A DNA stretch of 64,000 nt, taken from NCBI RefSeq assembly GCF_947495565.1, contig NZ_CANLZM010000001.1, positions 186,001-250,000 of the forward strand, written 5' to 3'. Each line of letters opens with the position of its first letter. Within the stretch, counting starts at the first letter, position 1. The position numbers and the translations under genes were made by a program. This DNA comes from an uncultured Pontibacter sp. Its GTDB lineage: Bacteria; Bacteroidota; Bacteroidia; Cytophagales; Hymenobacteraceae. This document shows, piece by piece, positions 27,364 through 36,181 of the stretch. The notes under the pieces are model-generated. The model was given only the letters and a program-made list of their open reading frames with translations. It made no database searches and was not told the DNA's origin.

Positions 27364-28572
27364 GTGAATATCTCCAAATACATATCCGATAAAATATCAG
27401 AAGTGCAGACTGGCTCTTTTACGCAGTCAGTTACAAAAATAGCAATTATAAGTATAGCTGCAGGCATAGCCATCATGATTGTGTCTTTTGCCATATTGGA
27501 AGGCTTCCGTAACGAGATCCGTGAGAAGATCTTCAGTTTCGGGGCACACCTGCAAATCAGCAAGTATGACACCAATAACTCTTACGAAGGCTCTCCGATC
27601 AGCTACAATATCGGGCTGTCGGACTCCATTCCGGGTATAAGAAAAATACAGGGTTTTGCGCGTAAAACAGCCATCATCAAGACAGAGGATGAGGTGCTGG
27701 GCGTGGTGGTGAAAGGCGTAGGCGATACCTATGATTTAAGCGCCATGCAGCAGAACCTGAAGGGCGGGGAGCTCATGGCTTTTACAGATACCGCCTCGTC
27801 TAAAGACGTGCTACTGAGCCAGGCAATTGCCAGTAAACTCCGCCTGAGCGTGGGCGACGAGGCAATTTTTTACTTTGTCCAGAATCCGCCGCGGGCTCGT
27901 AAGCTACGGGTAAGCGGAATTTATAATACCGGGCTCGAAGAGTTTGACGAGGTTTTTGTACTCAGTGACATTAAACTGTTACGGGAGTTGAACAATTGGC
28001 CAGATACACTGGTAGGAGGCGTGGAGGTGGTGCTCCAGGATTTTGAGCAGATAGATGAAGCTGCAGAGGTAGTGTTCGAAAATATGAACTATGATTTGCA
28101 GTTGGAGAAGATTACGGACCGGCACGCCCAGCTATTTGACTGGCTGAAACTGCTGCAGAAGAACGTCGTGATCTTTTTAGTGCTCATCATCTTCGTGGCA
28201 ACGTTTAACATGGTTTCGACAGTGTTTATCATGATTATTGAGCGGATAAACATGATTGGCGTTCTAAAAGCTGTAGGAGCCACAGATGCCCAGATCCGGC
28301 AGGTCTTTTACTTCCGTGGATTGAAACTGACGCTGAAAGGCCTGGTTTGGGGTAACATCATCGGGATTGGCTTTTGCGCGGTGCAGTATTATTTTGAGCT
28401 GATTCCGCTGGACCCAGAGAACTACTACATGGACCGCGTGCCTATCAGCTGGAACATCGGCATGATTCTGATCCTGAACGCGCTTACGCTTGTACTTACC
28501 ATGTTGGCGATAATTATACCTGCCGCCATGATTGCACGCATCAAACCTGTAAAGGCAATAAAGTTTGATTAA
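27364..28572 (+). CDS. LolC/LolE-like ABC transporter permease (FtsX family)
   Basis: A 402-residue inner-membrane permease with the four-helix MacB/FtsX plan: one helix at about 20-45 (VTKIAIISIAAGIAIMIVSFAIL), a long periplasmic domain to about 260, and three helices at about 265-290, 315-340 and 365-390. The motif MIIERINMIGVLKAVGATDAQIRQVF is the coupling region typical of LolC/LolE lipoprotein-release permeases. It starts with GTG, 66 bp from the divergent namZ start. No ATPase gene is adjacent, so its LolD partner lies elsewhere. Lipoprotein release is the likely but unproven role. Confidence 0.85.
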   Translation: MNISKYISDKISEVQTGSFTQSVTKIAIISIAAGIAIMIVSFAILEGFRNEIREKIFSFGAHLQISKYDTNNSYEGSPISYNIGLSDSIPGIRKIQGFARKTAIIKTEDEVLGVVVKGVGDTYDLSAMQQNLKGGELMAFTDTASSKDVLLSQAIASKLRLSVGDEAIFYFVQNPPRARKLRVSGIYNTGLEEFDEVFVLSDIKLLRELNNWPDTLVGGVEVVLQDFEQIDEAAEVVFENMNYDLQLEKITDRHAQLFDWLKLLQKNVVIFLVLIIFVATFNMVSTVFIMIIERINMIGVLKAVGATDAQIRQVFYFRGLKLTLKGLVWGNIIGIGFCAVQYYFELIPLDPENYYMDRVPISWNIGMILILNALTLVLTMLAIIIPAAMIARIKPVKAIKFD

Positions 28573-28619
28573 GAAGAGTCATCATTCATACTTTGTAAAT
28601 CAGAACTAACAAGCAGACC

Positions 28620-28675
28620 AAGTATAAAAAGCGAGGGACTAACCGTATTCGGTTAGTCCCTCGCTTTTTATACTT
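28620..28675. terminator. Bidirectional terminator between the permease gene and mscS
   Basis: A perfect 26-bp stem with loop TATT. The outer stem is AAGTATAAAAAGCGAGGG and its complement, again an inverted pair of the genome word AAGTATAAA at the stem base. Confidence 0.9.
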
Positions 28676-28685
28676 TGAAAATGAT

Positions 28686-29534
28686 CTATACTGCAGCTGC
28701 AGCCTTGGGCTGACTTCCGTTTTGCTGTGTAAGGACTTCTCTTTTGGGAACTGGCAATGCAATGTTATTCTTCTCAAAAGCATCTTTTGCACGCTCATTC
28801 ATGTCCCAGAACAGGCTCCAGTAATCTTCACGTTTGCACCAGATACGGGTACTGATGGTAATTGAATGCTCGGCAAAATTAGTGACAACTATGACAGGGG
28901 CAGGCTCAGCCATAATTCGCTCATCCTCGGTTACCAGCTGCTGAAGCAACTGCCGCACTTTGCCAATGTCGTTGTTAACAGATATGGTGAAAAGCAGCTC
29001 AACCCGTCGTGTAGATTCTACCGAGTAATTTACCACCACAGTAGAGGCCAGCGGTCCGTTGGGCATATAGATCGTTTTATTATCAGCCGTTTTAAGCACA
29101 GTGTTAAAGATGTTGATCAGTTTAACAGTGCCGCCTTGCCCTTGTGCCTCGATATAATCACCTACCCTGAAAGGTTTTATGGTAAGTATAAGTACGCCGC
29201 CCGCAAAATTTGAGAGGCTTCCCTGTAGTGCCAAACCAATAGCAAGGCCAGCTGAGCCGAGTACGGCAATAAAAGAAGTCATTTCTACGCCCAACTGTGC
29301 AATTACCAGCACAATCAGCAGCACCCACAGCGATATGTTAAGTATACTGGTAAGGAAGGGGCGCAGCGACTCATCTACGCCTTTGCGTAGCATTATGCTG
29401 TTAATCAATAATTTAAGGCGCCTGATAACCCAGGTTCCGATAATTAGAATAAAGATGGCAACCAACAGCTTAAAACCGTAAAGCACGGCAAAGTTTGCAA
29501 CCATTTCGCGGATAGAATCTATATCCAGCACCAT
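28686..29534 (-). CDS. mscS: Small-conductance mechanosensitive channel, MscS family
   Basis: Membrane-tension-gated channel that releases solutes under osmotic downshock. The 282 residues match E. coli MscS length. There are three transmembrane helices (about 17-40, 62-84 and 88-108). The pore-lining TM3 has the Gly/Ala pattern GSAGLAIGLALQGSLSNFAGGVLILTIKPFRVGDYIE, followed by the beta domain (GGTVKLINIFNTVLKTADNKTIYMPNG). It is a single-gene unit ended by a strong terminator. Confidence 0.93.
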   Translation of the reverse strand: MVLDIDSIREMVANFAVLYGFKLLVAIFILIIGTWVIRRLKLLINSIMLRKGVDESLRPFLTSILNISLWVLLIVLVIAQLGVEMTSFIAVLGSAGLAIGLALQGSLSNFAGGVLILTIKPFRVGDYIEAQGQGGTVKLINIFNTVLKTADNKTIYMPNGPLASTVVVNYSVESTRRVELLFTISVNNDIGKVRQLLQQLVTEDERIMAEPAPVIVVTNFAEHSITISTRIWCKREDYWSLFWDMNERAKDAFEKNNIALPVPKREVLTQQNGSQPKAAAAV

Positions 29535-29582
29535 AAGAGTTAAAAAGTTATAGAGTTAAAAGTTATAAGGTTTGTGAGAATA
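29535..29582. repeat. Short AT-rich tandem repeat upstream of mscS
   Basis: Repeated GAGTTAAAAAGTTAT/GAGTTAAAAGTTAT words form a degenerate tandem array of the same class as that at 36823-36894. No coding potential. Confidence 0.4.
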
Positions 29583-29631
29583 TGATCATGTGAGTACACT
29601 TTCTGATGGATGATACTGTTCTGAGACAATT

Positions 29632-30339
29632 TTAAAATAAAGCCGTGAGGTGACGGCACTGCAGAATCAGGTTTGGGTTGGGGCACAACTTCTCATACTT
29701 TGCACGCTCAGAATTGGTAGCAACACCCGGAAAATCACCGTGCTTTCCGCTCATGTCGGCAATAACCTGGAAGTGCAGGTGCGGCGGCCAATGGCCGTTT
29801 TCGGGGTACGGACCAACTTCCGCTATCTTTGCGCCTTTGGCAAAATGCTTCCCTTCCTGCAGCCCCTGCAAGGAGGCCCGGTTCAGATGCCCGTATAAAG
29901 TATAAAAGGTAACCCCCTCCAATTCATGCTGCAGAATAATAGTGGGGCCGTAATCACCAAAATTATCATTATCAGCAAAACTATGGATAGTGGCATCTAA
30001 CGGGGTAAAAACGGCAATGCCTGCGGGTAGCCACACATCCACACCTAGATGAAGGTTGCGGCTTTCAGCCTGTACGTCAAAATGGCGGCTGCGGCGGTAA
30101 ATAAAACGATCCTCCAGATACCCACCAACGCCCGTGGTGGCTTTATGCTGTCGCAGCATTTGTTCAACTGCCTGGTTAAAGGCAGCAGTATCCTGCAAAT
30201 CGGTGTTTTGCAGCAGTTGGTTTTTTTCGGAGAAATCCAGTGTGCACACGCTTTCAGCGTTCAGGTTGGCATCCAACACTGGGGCAAAAGCATGGCAGTT
30301 CCTGCTTAGCAGGGCGCTAAGGTCTTGGGTGTTTTTCAT
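29632..30339 (-). CDS. M23-family metallopeptidase (LytM-like)
   Basis: A 235-residue protein with a LytM/M23 zinc peptidase domain. The zinc ligands are visible in HLGVD (HxxxD) and HLHFQV (HxH), with a further histidine in YTLYGHLNRASL. M23 enzymes cut peptide cross-links in peptidoglycan. No clear signal peptide follows the ATG at 30339, so export is uncertain; the upstream in-frame ATG at 30381 runs through a terminator hairpin and is rejected. The C-terminus RAKYEKLCPNPNLIL is shared by a group of larger Bacteroidota M23 proteins. Confidence 0.85.
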   Translation of the reverse strand: MKNTQDLSALLSRNCHAFAPVLDANLNAESVCTLDFSEKNQLLQNTDLQDTAAFNQAVEQMLRQHKATTGVGGYLEDRFIYRRSRHFDVQAESRNLHLGVDVWLPAGIAVFTPLDATIHSFADNDNFGDYGPTIILQHELEGVTFYTLYGHLNRASLQGLQEGKHFAKGAKIAEVGPYPENGHWPPHLHFQVIADMSGKHGDFPGVATNSERAKYEKLCPNPNLILQCRHLTALF

Positions 30340-30342
30340 AAG

Positions 30343-30382
30343 CTTGCACAACGGGCATAGTTTGGGATGCCCGTTGTGCAAG
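30343..30382 (-). terminator. Terminator hairpin between the HNH-AP2 gene and the M23 gene
   Basis: A perfect 16-bp stem (CTTGCACAACGGGCAT with complement) and an 8-nt loop, 11 bp downstream of the HNH-AP2 stop and 3 bp upstream of the M23 ATG. There is no long T-tract, so it may attenuate rather than stop transcription. Confidence 0.6.
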
Positions 30383-30393
30383 TTAAGTAGAAT

Positions 30394-30963
30394 TTAGTTT
30401 AAAGGCGCAGCCTCTTCCTCCTCTAATACCTTGGAGAAGGTTTTAAGGCTCTTGGTTTTGCCGAAAAGCTCTTCTGATTTTTTGCTGTAGGCCAGGGCAG
30501 CCTCCTGCAGTGTTTCGAAGGTACCCAGGTTGATACGCTGCTTGTTGTGGTGAATGATGGCGCGGTATTTCTGGGCTTCTTTGTGCACCCCGCGCACACC
30601 AAGCTTGTTTTCGGTTTTTGTGGTGTTGCGAACAATTTTGCAAAGCGGAGCCCATTCTAGGTTCTCACGGCGGCAGTCAAGCTTGTTGCCGTTTTTGAAG
30701 TGTACGTACAGCTTCAGGTCGCTTTCAGGTTTTTCGAGCAGTTGCTCGCCAATCATTTTGTGAAGGTAGATCGTCTCGTTGCGGTATTTACCATTTTTGA
30801 GCGGCCAGTTTTTCTGAAAAAAAGCATAGCCGTTGGAGTGGATGCGCAGGTGCTTCAGAAATTCGATTTGTTGCAGATACGCGTTGCGCTGAATGTAATC
30901 GTACGTAGTGTCATCTACAACTACAGTTTTATCACAGTTCTTGAGTGTTAATTTGTACAGCAT
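30394..30963 (-). CDS. HNH endonuclease-like protein with AP2 DNA-binding domain
   Basis: A 189-residue protein with the layout of a homing endonuclease. An HNH-type region at 60-105 has TIYLHKMIG (His68), YVHFKNGNKLD (His88) and CRRENLEW (Asn101), so the catalytic residues look intact. An AP2-like domain at 121-170 follows (LGVRGVHKEAQKYRAIIHHNKQRINLGTFETLQEAALAYSKKSEELFG). No intron, intein or phage gene surrounds it, and its base use matches the neighbours. It could be a solitary selfish element or a gene recruited as a DNA-binding regulator. A GTTGTAAA/TTTACAAC inverted repeat (31049-31056, 31079-31086) lies upstream. Confidence 0.82.
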   Translation of the reverse strand: MLYKLTLKNCDKTVVVDDTTYDYIQRNAYLQQIEFLKHLRIHSNGYAFFQKNWPLKNGKYRNETIYLHKMIGEQLLEKPESDLKLYVHFKNGNKLDCRRENLEWAPLCKIVRNTTKTENKLGVRGVHKEAQKYRAIIHHNKQRINLGTFETLQEAALAYSKKSEELFGKTKSLKTFSKVLEEEEAAPLN

Positions 30964-31230
30964 TTGGTTGTTTTCATGTTATAGTAAGGATAGCGTTTAA
31001 TACAGAAGCATGGGCTGTGAAGTATAAATACTGTAGCCGTTGCAGCGTGTTGTAAAGTTCAACTTTTTTTTAATATATTTTACAACTAATATTCAAATTT
31101 TTTATTATTCACCGGGGGCTGGTGTTTCTAAATTTTATACGATACTTTCCCAGAACAGGAGGGATTGTCGTAACTTTCAGGGCCAAAATAAGTTTTAGTC
31201 CTAGACACATCAGAGCTAAAGTATAAAAAC

Positions 31231-32319
31231 ATGAGTAACCCTTATCTGACCTTAAAGGTTGTAGAAATTACCCGTGAAACGGCAGATGCTGCCACTATTC
31301 ATTTTGAACATCCTGAAAAACAAGCGATAAACTATAAGCCGGGCCAGTTCCTGACACTGATCCTGCCTGTAGAAGGTAAAGAGATACGCCGTTCTTACTC
31401 CCTCTCCAGCACCCCGCACGAGGCGCCGCGCCTTTCAGTAACTGTTAAGCGCGTAGAAGGCGGATTGTTGTCTAACTACCTGCTGGATAGCCTGCAGGTA
31501 GGGCAGGAGGTAAAAGTGATGGAGCCTATCGGTAATTTTTGCCTCACCTGTGCCCCAACCAACCAACGGCAGGTATTGCTGTTTGGCGCTGGCAGCGGCA
31601 TTACGCCACTAATGTCTATACTTAAAGCTGTGCTGCGCGAGGAGCCAAAAAGTAACGTAACGCTACTGTACGGCAACCGCGACGAAGACTCTGTTATTTT
31701 TAAAGAGCAGCTGCAGCAATTAGAGGTGCAGTACCAGGAGCGCCTGCATGTGGAGTATATCTTCAGCCAGCCGCGTGAGGCCTGCGACCACCGGGGCCGC
31801 ATGAACCAAAGTATGATCATCAAAATTCTGGAGCGGCTGCAATTAGCCAAAATTAGCGACGGCATTTATTACATGTGTGGCCCTGAAGGCATGATGGAGG
31901 AGGTGCGCCACGCACTGGATGTGCTGCACGTTCCTGCTGATCGTATTTTCAGAGAAAGCTTTGTGAGTAACAAACTGCTGGATAAACAGCAGCAGGAGGC
32001 GCAGCATGGAGATGTGCTTTCTTCGGAAGATGACGGGGAAATTGTAACCCAGAACGTAACGGTTATTTACGAAGGCTCCGAGTACAGCTTTGTAGTAGAG
32101 CCAGACCAGACAATACTAGAGGCTGCCCTGGAGCAGGACATTGATTTACCTTACTCCTGCCAGGCCGGGCTCTGCACCGCTTGCCGTGGTAAGTGCCTGA
32201 GCGGCAAAGTACACTTAGACGAGCGTGAGGGATTATCTGACGCTGAAATGGAAGAAGGATACGTGCTTAACTGCGTAGGCCATCCCCTCACATCAAACGT
32301 AGTAATAGAGATCGGTTAA
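31231..32319 (+). CDS. paaE: Phenylacetyl-CoA epoxidase reductase PaaE
   Basis: Flavin/iron-sulfur reductase of 362 residues that passes electrons from NAD(P)H to the PaaAC oxygenase. It has the FAD-binding RRSYSLSS and GGLLSNYL motifs, the nucleotide-binding GAGSGITPLMS and MCGPEGMM motifs, and a C-terminal plant-type ferredoxin domain with the cluster cysteines in SCQAGLCTACRGK plus a distant one in LNCVGHP. The order FAD-NAD-2Fe2S is that of PaaE. It is transcribed opposite to paaABCD, which lie 2.5 kb downstream. The AAAGTATAAAAAC word sits directly before its ATG. Confidence 0.88.
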   Translation: MSNPYLTLKVVEITRETADAATIHFEHPEKQAINYKPGQFLTLILPVEGKEIRRSYSLSSTPHEAPRLSVTVKRVEGGLLSNYLLDSLQVGQEVKVMEPIGNFCLTCAPTNQRQVLLFGAGSGITPLMSILKAVLREEPKSNVTLLYGNRDEDSVIFKEQLQQLEVQYQERLHVEYIFSQPREACDHRGRMNQSMIIKILERLQLAKISDGIYYMCGPEGMMEEVRHALDVLHVPADRIFRESFVSNKLLDKQQQEAQHGDVLSSEDDGEIVTQNVTVIYEGSEYSFVVEPDQTILEAALEQDIDLPYSCQAGLCTACRGKCLSGKVHLDEREGLSDAEMEEGYVLNCVGHPLTSNVVIEIG

Positions 32320-32337
32320 AGTTTAAAAAGCGTATAT

Positions 32338-32382
32338 AAGAGCAGCGCCGGATAAGTTTTTTCTGGCACTGCTCTTTTTTTT
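32338..32382 (+). terminator. Terminator after paaE
   Basis: AAGAGCAG pairs with CTGCTCTT, extended by GCC/GGC after a one-base bulge, and is followed by eight T residues. Confidence 0.8.
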
Positions 32383-32434
32383 GTACTTTCATAAGAAGTG
32401 CTTATATTGTACTTCTTAAATATACATTGCAATA

Positions 32435-34168
32435 ATGACAATACAACCAACGACAAACCTAACTATACCGGAACGTAGCCCACGCACCTATCTCTCCGAA
32501 AATTTTAAGGTAGAGGACTGGGAAACCATAAGGCCATACTTTGAAGAATTGAAAACACGCCAGGTTAATAATGTAGAGGAGCTGGAGAAGTGGATGCGTG
32601 ACCGCAGCGAGTTGGAGAGTGTGCTTTCTGAGGACTTAGGGTGGCGCTACATACGCATGACCTGCGACACGCAGAATGAGGAAACCACGCAGGCTTTTCA
32701 ACACTTTATTTCAGAGATAGAACCAAACATTGCCCCCCTGGATCATGAGCTGAATTTAAAGCTTATGCACTCGCCTTATGGGAACGGGCTGGACAAGGAA
32801 AAGTATAAAATCTATTTGCGTGGGGTGGAGCGCGCTTTGGAAATTTTCCGTGAAGAAAATATTCCGCTGCAGACAGAAATCAGCACAAAGCAGCAGCAGT
32901 ATGCGGCTACTACAGGTGCCATGACCGTAACGTTAGACGGGGAAGAAATGACGTTACAGCGTGCCGCAGACCGTTTGAAGCGTACTGACAGGGGCGTTCG
33001 GGAAGAAGCCTGGCTCACCGTGCAGGAGCGCCGCTACCAGGACCGTGAAAAACTGGATGGCCTTTTTGACGAACTCCTGAAGTTGCGCCACAAAGTAGCT
33101 GAGAATGCTGATTTTGAGAACTTCCGCGACTACATGTTCGCTGCCATGGGCCGTTTCGATTACACGCCGCAAGACTGTTTCGACTTCCATACTTCCATAG
33201 AGAAAACCATTGTTCCTTTGCTCACAAAGTTTGATGAGGAGCGCAAGCAGCAGCTAGGTGTGGAGCAACTGCGCCCCTGGGACCTGGATGTGGACCCCTC
33301 AGGCAAAAAGCCACTGGAGCCCTTTCAATCGGGTGATGAGCTGCTGGAGAAAACAGTGCAGGTGTTTTACAAGCTGGATAACTACCTGGGCGACTGCCTG
33401 GCTACCATGCGCGAAATGGGACACTTAGACCTGGAGTCCAGAAAAGGGAAAGCACCAGGCGGTTATAATTATCCGCTAGATGAAATTGGAGTGCCGTTTA
33501 TTTTCATGAACGCTACCTCTAGCCTGCGCGATGTAATTACCATGCTGCACGAAGGGGGCCACGCTGTACACTCCTTCCTGACGCGTGATCTGTGGCTTAA
33601 CTCTTTCAAACACCCACCTTCAGAAGTTGCTGAGCTGGCATCTATGTCTATGGAGTTGATCTCGATGGACTTCTGGGATACTTTTTTCGAGGACGAGGAC
33701 GAGCTGAAGCGCGCGAAGAAAACGCATCTGGAAAGTGTGCTGGAGACGTTCCCATGGGTAGCCACTGTAGATAAGTTTCAGCACTGGATTTACGAAAACC
33801 CGGAGCAGACGCAGGAGCAGCGCCACCAGGAGTGGCTGAAGATCTTTGAGACCTTTAACCACAAAATGGTAAGCTGGGAAGGGTTAGAAAAGTATAAACC
33901 ATACATGTGGCAGAAGCAGCTGCACATTTATGAGGTGCCGTTTTACTACATCGAGTATGCCATGGCGCAATTAGGAGCTATTGCTGTCTGGAAAAACTAT
34001 AAAGAGAACCCTACCGAAGGACTTGCCGCCTATAAGCGTGCGCTAAGCCTCGGCTACACCGTTTCCATTGGCGAGGTCTATGAAGCCGCGGGCATTAAAT
34101 TCGATTTCAGCACAGTATATATTAACAGCCTTGTGGATTTTGTGAAAGACGAGATGGCAAAAATCTGA
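32435..34168 (+). CDS. M3-family oligoendopeptidase (PepF-like)
   Basis: A cytoplasmic zinc metallopeptidase of 577 residues that trims oligopeptides. The zinc motif HEGGH is at residues 372-376 within ITMLHEGGHAVHSFLTRD, followed by ELASMSMELISMDFW, which supplies the third ligand, and the substrate-binding FYYIEYAMAQLGAIAVWKNY near the C-terminus. Length and motifs fit the PepF/M3B group. It sits between paaE and the rest of the paa genes but has its own terminator, so a link with phenylacetate is not supported. Confidence 0.9.
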   Translation: MTIQPTTNLTIPERSPRTYLSENFKVEDWETIRPYFEELKTRQVNNVEELEKWMRDRSELESVLSEDLGWRYIRMTCDTQNEETTQAFQHFISEIEPNIAPLDHELNLKLMHSPYGNGLDKEKYKIYLRGVERALEIFREENIPLQTEISTKQQQYAATTGAMTVTLDGEEMTLQRAADRLKRTDRGVREEAWLTVQERRYQDREKLDGLFDELLKLRHKVAENADFENFRDYMFAAMGRFDYTPQDCFDFHTSIEKTIVPLLTKFDEERKQQLGVEQLRPWDLDVDPSGKKPLEPFQSGDELLEKTVQVFYKLDNYLGDCLATMREMGHLDLESRKGKAPGGYNYPLDEIGVPFIFMNATSSLRDVITMLHEGGHAVHSFLTRDLWLNSFKHPPSEVAELASMSMELISMDFWDTFFEDEDELKRAKKTHLESVLETFPWVATVDKFQHWIYENPEQTQEQRHQEWLKIFETFNHKMVSWEGLEKYKPYMWQKQLHIYEVPFYYIEYAMAQLGAIAVWKNYKENPTEGLAAYKRALSLGYTVSIGEVYEAAGIKFDFSTVYINSLVDFVKDEMAKI

Positions 34169-34194
34169 TTTATACTTTAAGATCAAGTAATGCA

Positions 34195-34231
34195 GCGGGC
34201 ATGCCTTTTGTAGAGCGTGCTCGCTTTTTTT
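34195..34231 (+). terminator. Terminator after the oligoendopeptidase gene
   Basis: GCGGGCATGC pairs with GCGTGCTCGC over 10 bp (two wobble pairs), with a 10-nt loop and a run of seven T residues. Confidence 0.75.
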
Positions 34232-34321
34232 GTACACAACCAGGTGCTTTATCTCAACGAAGTATAATCTTAACCCAAATCTGCTTTTCGCAGTTAAAGA
34301 CTGAAACAATCGATCTAAACT

Positions 34322-34768
34322 ATGAAAGTTAGCTTACTCTTGATTCTTCCTTTGGTATTTTTGAGCATTTCTTGCTCCAGCAATAAAGCCTCTGCTTCAG
34401 CTTCCATTCCAAACGCAATAGAGGCTACCGCTGAGCTTGTGTCTCAGTCAGAGACGGTTGTAGGTACTTGGCAAGGTATGCTTCCCTGCGCTGACTGCCC
34501 TGGTATTAGCTACACGCTGCAGATTTTTCCGGACCAAACCTATCAGGAAAAGCTGGTATACCTGGAGCGCAGTGCGGAGGCAGTGGAGCAAGCAGGTGCT
34601 TGGGAAGTAGATGCCTCAGGCGTACTTAATTTAGAGAAGCCGGACGGCAGCGGGATGATTAAGTTTGAAATAATGCCGGATGCACTTGTCATGCTGGATA
34701 CAGTAGGAAAGCGTATAAATTCTGATATGGCTGCTATGTACCGGCTTAAAAGAATTAATCAAAAGTAG
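34322..34768 (+). CDS. NlpE-like copper-resistance lipoprotein
   Basis: A 148-residue lipoprotein. The signal ends in LSISC, with the lipid cysteine at residue 18. The NlpE N-terminal domain follows: VVGTWQGMLPCADCPGISYTLQIFPDQTYQEKLVYL with the CxxC pair Cys56/Cys59. E. coli NlpE senses surface contact and copper/redox stress through such cysteines; the short Bacteroidota form lacks its second domain. The function here is inferred. Single gene, ended by a bidirectional terminator. Confidence 0.87.
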   Translation: MKVSLLLILPLVFLSISCSSNKASASASIPNAIEATAELVSQSETVVGTWQGMLPCADCPGISYTLQIFPDQTYQEKLVYLERSAEAVEQAGAWEVDASGVLNLEKPDGSGMIKFEIMPDALVMLDTVGKRINSDMAAMYRLKRINQK

Positions 34769-34800
34769 AAGAGGCAGTGTATTTGAGACAGCAGTAAAAG

Positions 34801-34842
34801 AAAATCCGCCCCAGCTATAGTAAAATGGCTGGGGCGGATTTT
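34801..34842. terminator. Bidirectional terminator between the nlpE-like gene and paaD
   Basis: AAAATCCGCCCCAGC pairs perfectly with its complement over 15 bp, with a 12-nt loop. A- and T-tracts lie at both ends, and it separates convergent genes. Confidence 0.88.
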
Positions 34843-34860
34843 TGTAATTATGCTTATACG

Positions 34861-35343
34861 TTACAGGGGCTTAAACTGCTCAAACATTTGCTTGCAGTTG
34901 TTGCAGTAGTGCATGGAGCGGCAAAGTGTCGGGCCGAAAGGAGTACGCATAGTTGTATTCTCACTTTCGCAGTACGGGCACTTCACGTGCTCCAGAATAT
35001 CGAGATCCAGGATCAGGTCATATTTGGGTGGAGGGGCCAAACCGAATTCTTTCAAATGCTTTCTGCCTCGCTCGGTAAGTTTGTTGCTATCCCAGGGTTT
35101 GTCAAAAGTCATATTAACTGTATGGTTGCTGATGCCGTGCTTTTCTAATGTGAGCTCCACGTCCTTTTTCATATAATCCATGGCAGGGCAACCGGCAAAG
35201 GTAGGTGTCATGTTCACAGTCACGTGGTTCTTATCTGATACTTCCACGCCCGTAATCACACCTAAATCTACCAGTGAGAGCACCGGTATTTCAGGGTCTT
35301 TTACCTCCTCCAGTAGTATTAATATGTCTTCTTTTGTCAGCAT
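34861..35343 (-). CDS. paaD: Phenylacetyl-CoA epoxidase assembly subunit PaaD
   Basis: A 160-residue MIP18/DUF59 protein needed for PaaABCE function, probably in iron-sulfur or diiron maturation. The DUF59 domain has VKDPEIPVLSLVDLGVI and MTPTFAGCPAMDYM, with the conserved Cys. The C-terminal zinc-ribbon-like tail has CPYCESENTTM...CNNC. It is the last gene of the minus-strand paaR-A-B-C-D order, 82 bp after paaC. Confidence 0.92.
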   Translation of the reverse strand: MLTKEDILILLEEVKDPEIPVLSLVDLGVITGVEVSDKNHVTVNMTPTFAGCPAMDYMKKDVELTLEKHGISNHTVNMTFDKPWDSNKLTERGRKHLKEFGLAPPPKYDLILDLDILEHVKCPYCESENTTMRTPFGPTLCRSMHYCNNCKQMFEQFKPL

Positions 35344-35425
35344 ATTTTTTGATTGTATCAGGTACCATGACTTTCTACTTTATTACAAACTCCCTGCGGA
35401 TGTCGTGCTACGTGATACGTAAGAA

Positions 35426-36181
35426 TTACCACTCAGCAGTCGGGTCAATTTTGAATACTTCAGCCATTTCATCCAACAGCGGTTGCAGGTGCTCGGTATG
35501 CTCGCCGTAGCGCCCGCCAAGCTTTGGCTCTTTACTTTTCAGGTCAGGCAGCCTTAGCTCTGTCTTCTCGAGTACTGCCTGTATCCGCTTCAGCCACTCT
35601 GATTTCACCGCTTCTTCACCTGCATACACTCCGGCGTTTATCAGTTCCTGCTCATAAGTTGATTTCTCAAACATCCCAAGTGCGTAAGGTAGAGCCTCAT
35701 TGAGCGATGACTGCAAACGGATAAGAGCCTCTTCGGTAGAGGTCCCAAGGTTTTTGATCCAAGTGTTGGCATGCAGCACGTGGTACTTCACTTCACCCTT
35801 CAATTTCATGGCTACTTTGGCAATCGGCTCATAACTTGACTGCGAGAGCATCTCAAAGCGGATAATTTCGGCGTTGTCGTATAGGAAGTGGCGGATCAGG
35901 CTGAAATCATACTCACCGTTAGGTAGTTCTACCAATTGGTTGTTGTGGAACTGGTTGGCATTTCGCGTAAAGGCAACGGTATCCGGCTCGGCCTCTCCGA
36001 GCTCGTGCAGCAAAGTATAAAATGCCAGGCTATGGCCTATCTTGTCCTGCGCCATCGACGAAAAAGCAATGTCCTCTTCCAGTATCGGGCCAAAGCCAGT
36101 CCACTCGGAGTTGCGGTGGCCAAGTATAAGTTGGTCATCGGCCAGTTTGTACAGCAGGTCTTTTATCGCGAGCTCGTTCAT
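35426..36181 (-). CDS. paaC: Phenylacetyl-CoA epoxidase structural subunit PaaC
   Basis: A 251-residue ferritin-like helical subunit that stabilises catalytic PaaA. It opens with KDLLYKLADDQLILGHRNSEWTGFGPILEEDIAFSSMAQDKIGHSLAFYTLLHELGE, typical of PaaC, and retains only part of the diiron ligands. Its ATG overlaps the paaB stop by one base (TAATG), indicating translational coupling. Confidence 0.94.
   Translation of the reverse strand: MNELAIKDLLYKLADDQLILGHRNSEWTGFGPILEEDIAFSSMAQDKIGHSLAFYTLLHELGEAEPDTVAFTRNANQFHNNQLVELPNGEYDFSLIRHFLYDNAEIIRFEMLSQSSYEPIAKVAMKLKGEVKYHVLHANTWIKNLGTSTEEALIRLQSSLNEALPYALGMFEKSTYEQELINAGVYAGEEAVKSEWLKRIQAVLEKTELRLPDLKSKEPKLGGRYGEHTEHLQPLLDEMAEVFKIDPTAEW

Noticed and set aside
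29632-30381. M23 peptidase starting at 30381
   Set aside because: The first 14 codons are formed by the arm of a 16-bp terminator hairpin; ATG 30339 is free of it.
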